64,000 nt of DNA from Epiperipatus broadwayi (lineage: Eukaryota; Onychophora; Udeonychophora; Euonychophora; Peripatidae): contig JAQFVV010000563.1 in NCBI GenBank assembly GCA_028023455.1, positions 248,001 to 312,000 of the forward strand, given 5' to 3'. This document shows, one piece after another, positions 61,301-64,000 of this stretch (position 1 is its first letter; the number at the start of each line of letters is the position of its first letter). A program made the position numbers and the translations under genes. The notes under the pieces were generated by a model. The model worked only from the letters and a program-made list of their open reading frames with translations, was not told the DNA's origin and made no database searches.

Positions 61301-62697
61301 ACTGTTATTTATTTATACTATAATACTTCATATAATAAAACAGGATTTATAAAGAAGAGAATGTGTTTTATTTATATATTGAGATTAATGGGCCATTTTA
61401 AAAATAGAAGACAATTTGTTATTGATTTAATTTATTTTTATATGCTTATTCATTGTATGAATTTATCCTAAAATAATTATTTTTTACTTTATATGTGAGA
61501 TATAGATGTATTTTGTAAATAAATGGTTATTACTTATAAAATTCAAGTTGTCAGTGCCACTTTATATCATATTTTATTTCAAATGTTCACACTAATACTT
61601 ATCAGTTTCATGTTTACACACACAAAGAATACTTAACCACTGAGCAAATGCTAAATGTTATCGGGAATTGGAAAAAATTTAAATTGGTCCATTCAGCATT
61701 TTTTTCTTTTCATTAAATGAAAATATGGCACCCTGATAAAGGTTGTAAATGAATGCCTTTCTCATTATTTCAATTAAAACAAATTACTTCTGAGTGATAA
61801 AGTCTATTTTAAATCCCTAGTGTTGATTTTATGGAGGTAATTGAGAAATATAATTCATTTTTTTCAGGTTCAATCATCTCCATCATTATCTCCTTTCTAT
61901 ATAACTTTAGGAAAGTTACACCAATTAATTATCTTTGAAGATAGTCCCTTCAGGTTACCAGTACAATATATTGCTATGTACTTCCAAACATCAAAGCTAC
62001 TGAAGTTATAATTTAAAACATGTGAACACGGATTATAATAAGATTTTCTAGCAACAGAATTCTTTTGCATACATGTTTGATCTGCCACCAGAAGACAAGT
62101 ATATATTATTATTGTAAACATAAATAAAAATTAAAAATAATAAAAATATTGCTGCAACTGATAGTATTGAAAAATTATAATCACTTTTACCATCTTAATT
62201 AACAAAAATAACTTTTTTTAAGTAAAAAAAATACATATTATCCAATAAGATCCACACATAATAAGTGAAAAAAATGAAGGATCAAATTGCACAAAAAAGT
62301 ATCTCAATCATTCGATGACAGGATATGACCATGGTTTATTCTGCTGGGAAATGGCCACAGGATTACTACTCAAAAAAAGATAACGCAAGCTATGCCCCCC
62401 CCCCAAATCACATATCAGTAAACTGATAACCTATACTTATTCATTTGTGGTTTGTAAGTGGTATTATATCTTTAAAGTTATGTAATAATTTTCAGATAAA
62501 AGATGAATCACACCAATTTAATTGCATTATGTCTTAACAAAGTCACAACAGTAAACTTTAATGATTTGCACATTATGCAACTTTCTTCTGCTTCCAGAAA
62601 CTCTTTATCAAGTGAAGTATGTAATTTGCAAAAGTAAAAAAAAAAAAAGAACAATTAATCTAATATAAAATAAATGTGAGATTGAAAAATAAAAATT
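61301..62697. other. No gene seen
   Basis: AT-rich spacer with a C10 run at about 62395-62404; no supported feature. Confidence 0.6.
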
Positions 62698-62800
62698 TTT
62701 GGTGGTCGAGAGGTCAGCGACGGCTGCTTTACAAGCAGTTGTTCCGGGTTGCGGGTTCGCTTCCTGGCTGATTCTATAACACATGAGAAAAAAAAAATTG
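62698..62800 (+). repeat. tRNA-derived SINE, best-preserved copy 5
   Basis: Plus strand. A box tggtcgagaggtcagcg at 62703-62719, anticodon-like hairpin gctgc/tttacaa/gcagt at 62723-62739, B box gggttcgcttcct at about 62753-62765, tail ctataacacatgag, then an A9 run. Four of five T-stem pairs form but the acceptor stem does not, so it is a SINE head and not a tRNA gene. An anticodon-position TAC would nominally specify valine, but this is not reliable. Confidence 0.8.
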
Positions 62801-64000
62801 ATTTTCCTTTTCAAATTCTGTTTAGATAATATATATTTTGTAGCAATTATAATGGCCATGACAACATTTCATAATTATATTTTCAAAAATATGTGAGATA
62901 TTCATTTATTCAATGTCCCCATTCATTAAAAATAAAATACATTGAATTTACTGTGGAGATGATCTCAAAAGATTTATAAAATGCAGTTAAAGTGTTGATA
63001 TGTAAATCAACTGAAAAAATAATGTAATGAAATAGACTTTTTTTCTCATTCTCTCCCCCCATTCTTCTTCGAAGCAGAAACAAAAAGCAAAAATGAATTA
63101 GCTATTAAATAATACTTTTTACACTTAAGAAGTGGAAATTATTATTCTTCATTATTCACTCAAAGTGATAATAAGATTCACTCTATTAAGTTTTATATGG
63201 AAAATGAAGTACTAAGCTAAAGTAAATAATTCATTGTTTCCAATACTAGTGCCATTGTCTAATCTACATTCTTTCTCAATTCATTCTCAAATGACTATTA
63301 GTGAATGGATAGTTAAAGCAGAATAAGGATATAATTGCTTTATAGTGGAACTTTGTAAATGGATACTCAAAGCAGAATAAGGATATGAATGCAATATATA
63401 ATTACTTTTAAGCTTTTTATTCAGTGATATTGAAAAGAGAAAAAATATTGAAGAGATGAAAGGTTCACCAGATAGCGGTAAGACTTTTTTTTTGAAGCCA
63501 GAATTGTTCCTGCTTTAATATTGTTTTATTATTTATGAATATTCAAGATAAGTGCAGGAAAAAAATATTTATGAACTTTTAAAGAATGAAAATGATTTTC
63601 AAACTTGTTTAGAAATGACATTATTTTCTTATGCATAGAAAAATGATAGAAATATAATATTGGGACTTTAATTCTACTGTATCATATTCTATGATAATAT
63701 AGTATTTAAAAGCTATCCACAAATAAATAAAGATAATTCTTTTGTATACAAAAAGTTATAAAGTATAATTGAAAAGAAACATTCAAACTTTATTGCAGCC
63801 TTTGAAGTGAAAAGAACTCAAGAAAGGAAATTCCTGGAGATTCTAATGACTTATTATTTTACTTATTAATTGATATATTATTTTATTTTTCTCATTAATG
63901 AATTGTTTTTATTTACAAACTTATTATTTCATATATTCACTGCAATCCACAAATTGCATACAGCTTATATATAACACTTGCTAATAAAATAAAGCAATAA
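62801..64000. other. No gene seen
   Basis: AT-rich to the end of the window. A short duplicated ggata-tcaaagcagaataaggat block occurs at about 63307-63332 and 63359-63385. Confidence 0.6.

Noticed and set aside
62698-62800. Functional tRNA gene
   Set aside because: A and B boxes and an anticodon-like hairpin exist, but the acceptor stem does not pair and an A-rich tail follows; the same head recurs at four other sites.
1-64000. CRISPR arrays, operons, Shine-Dalgarno sites or bacterial terminators
   Set aside because: Composition, LINE/SINE/hAT content and absence of dense coding show eukaryotic DNA; the regular repeats are satellites or duplications without spacer variation.

Overview
The window is AT-rich (by eye about three quarters A+T) eukaryotic, almost certainly metazoan, intergenic or intronic DNA. 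I found no convincing host protein-coding gene and no intact rRNA or tRNA gene. Everything recognisable is transposable-element derived. The mixture (non-LTR retrotransposons of at least three types, ZBED5/SCAND3-like hAT elements, a mariner remnant, a Penelope-like GIY-YIG fragment, tRNA-derived SINEs and abundant AT microsatellites) resembles a large, repeat-rich invertebrate genome. A cephalopod or other lophotrochozoan is my best guess, but the window alone cannot prove it.

Layout. 0-9 kb: a dispersed repeat, a tRNA-like SINE, an inverted repeat with hammerhead-like halves (4.6 kb), a SINE-tail palindrome (5.7 kb), a 650-bp foldback carrying a near-ideal hammerhead ribozyme (7.75-8.4 kb) and a 66-bp tandem array (8.5-8.9 kb). 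9-19 kb: two copies of a TA-flanked MITE, LINE debris and three SINE or SINE-palindrome loci. 19.0-21.3 kb: one complete but decayed hAT element with a perfect 8-bp target duplication. 22-30 kb: LINE debris, a second copy of the dispersed repeat in opposite orientation, then a nearly full-length minus-strand LINE (zinc-knuckle ORF1, EEP endonuclease, RT with YMDD, C-terminal zinc domain). 30-38 kb: hAT-like termini, SINEs, a chimeric SINE locus and local tandem duplications. 38-43 kb: a decayed RTE-like RT and a minus-strand LINE fragment whose middle is caught in a very recent 1,059-bp tandem duplication. 43.6-47.3 kb: a second hAT element, interrupted by a LINE 3' fragment. 47-52 kb: tandem duplications, a 100-bp-arm hairpin and a mariner remnant. 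52-64 kb: mostly featureless AT-rich DNA with a SINE fragment, a Penelope-like fragment at 60.5 kb and a tRNA-like SINE at 62.7 kb.

Nothing here works as a host pathway. The functional links are within elements: LINE machinery probably mobilised the SINEs, and hammerhead ribozymes are known companions of Penelope-like elements and of animal retrozymes. The ribozyme-bearing foldback near 8 kb is the best candidate for something undescribed.
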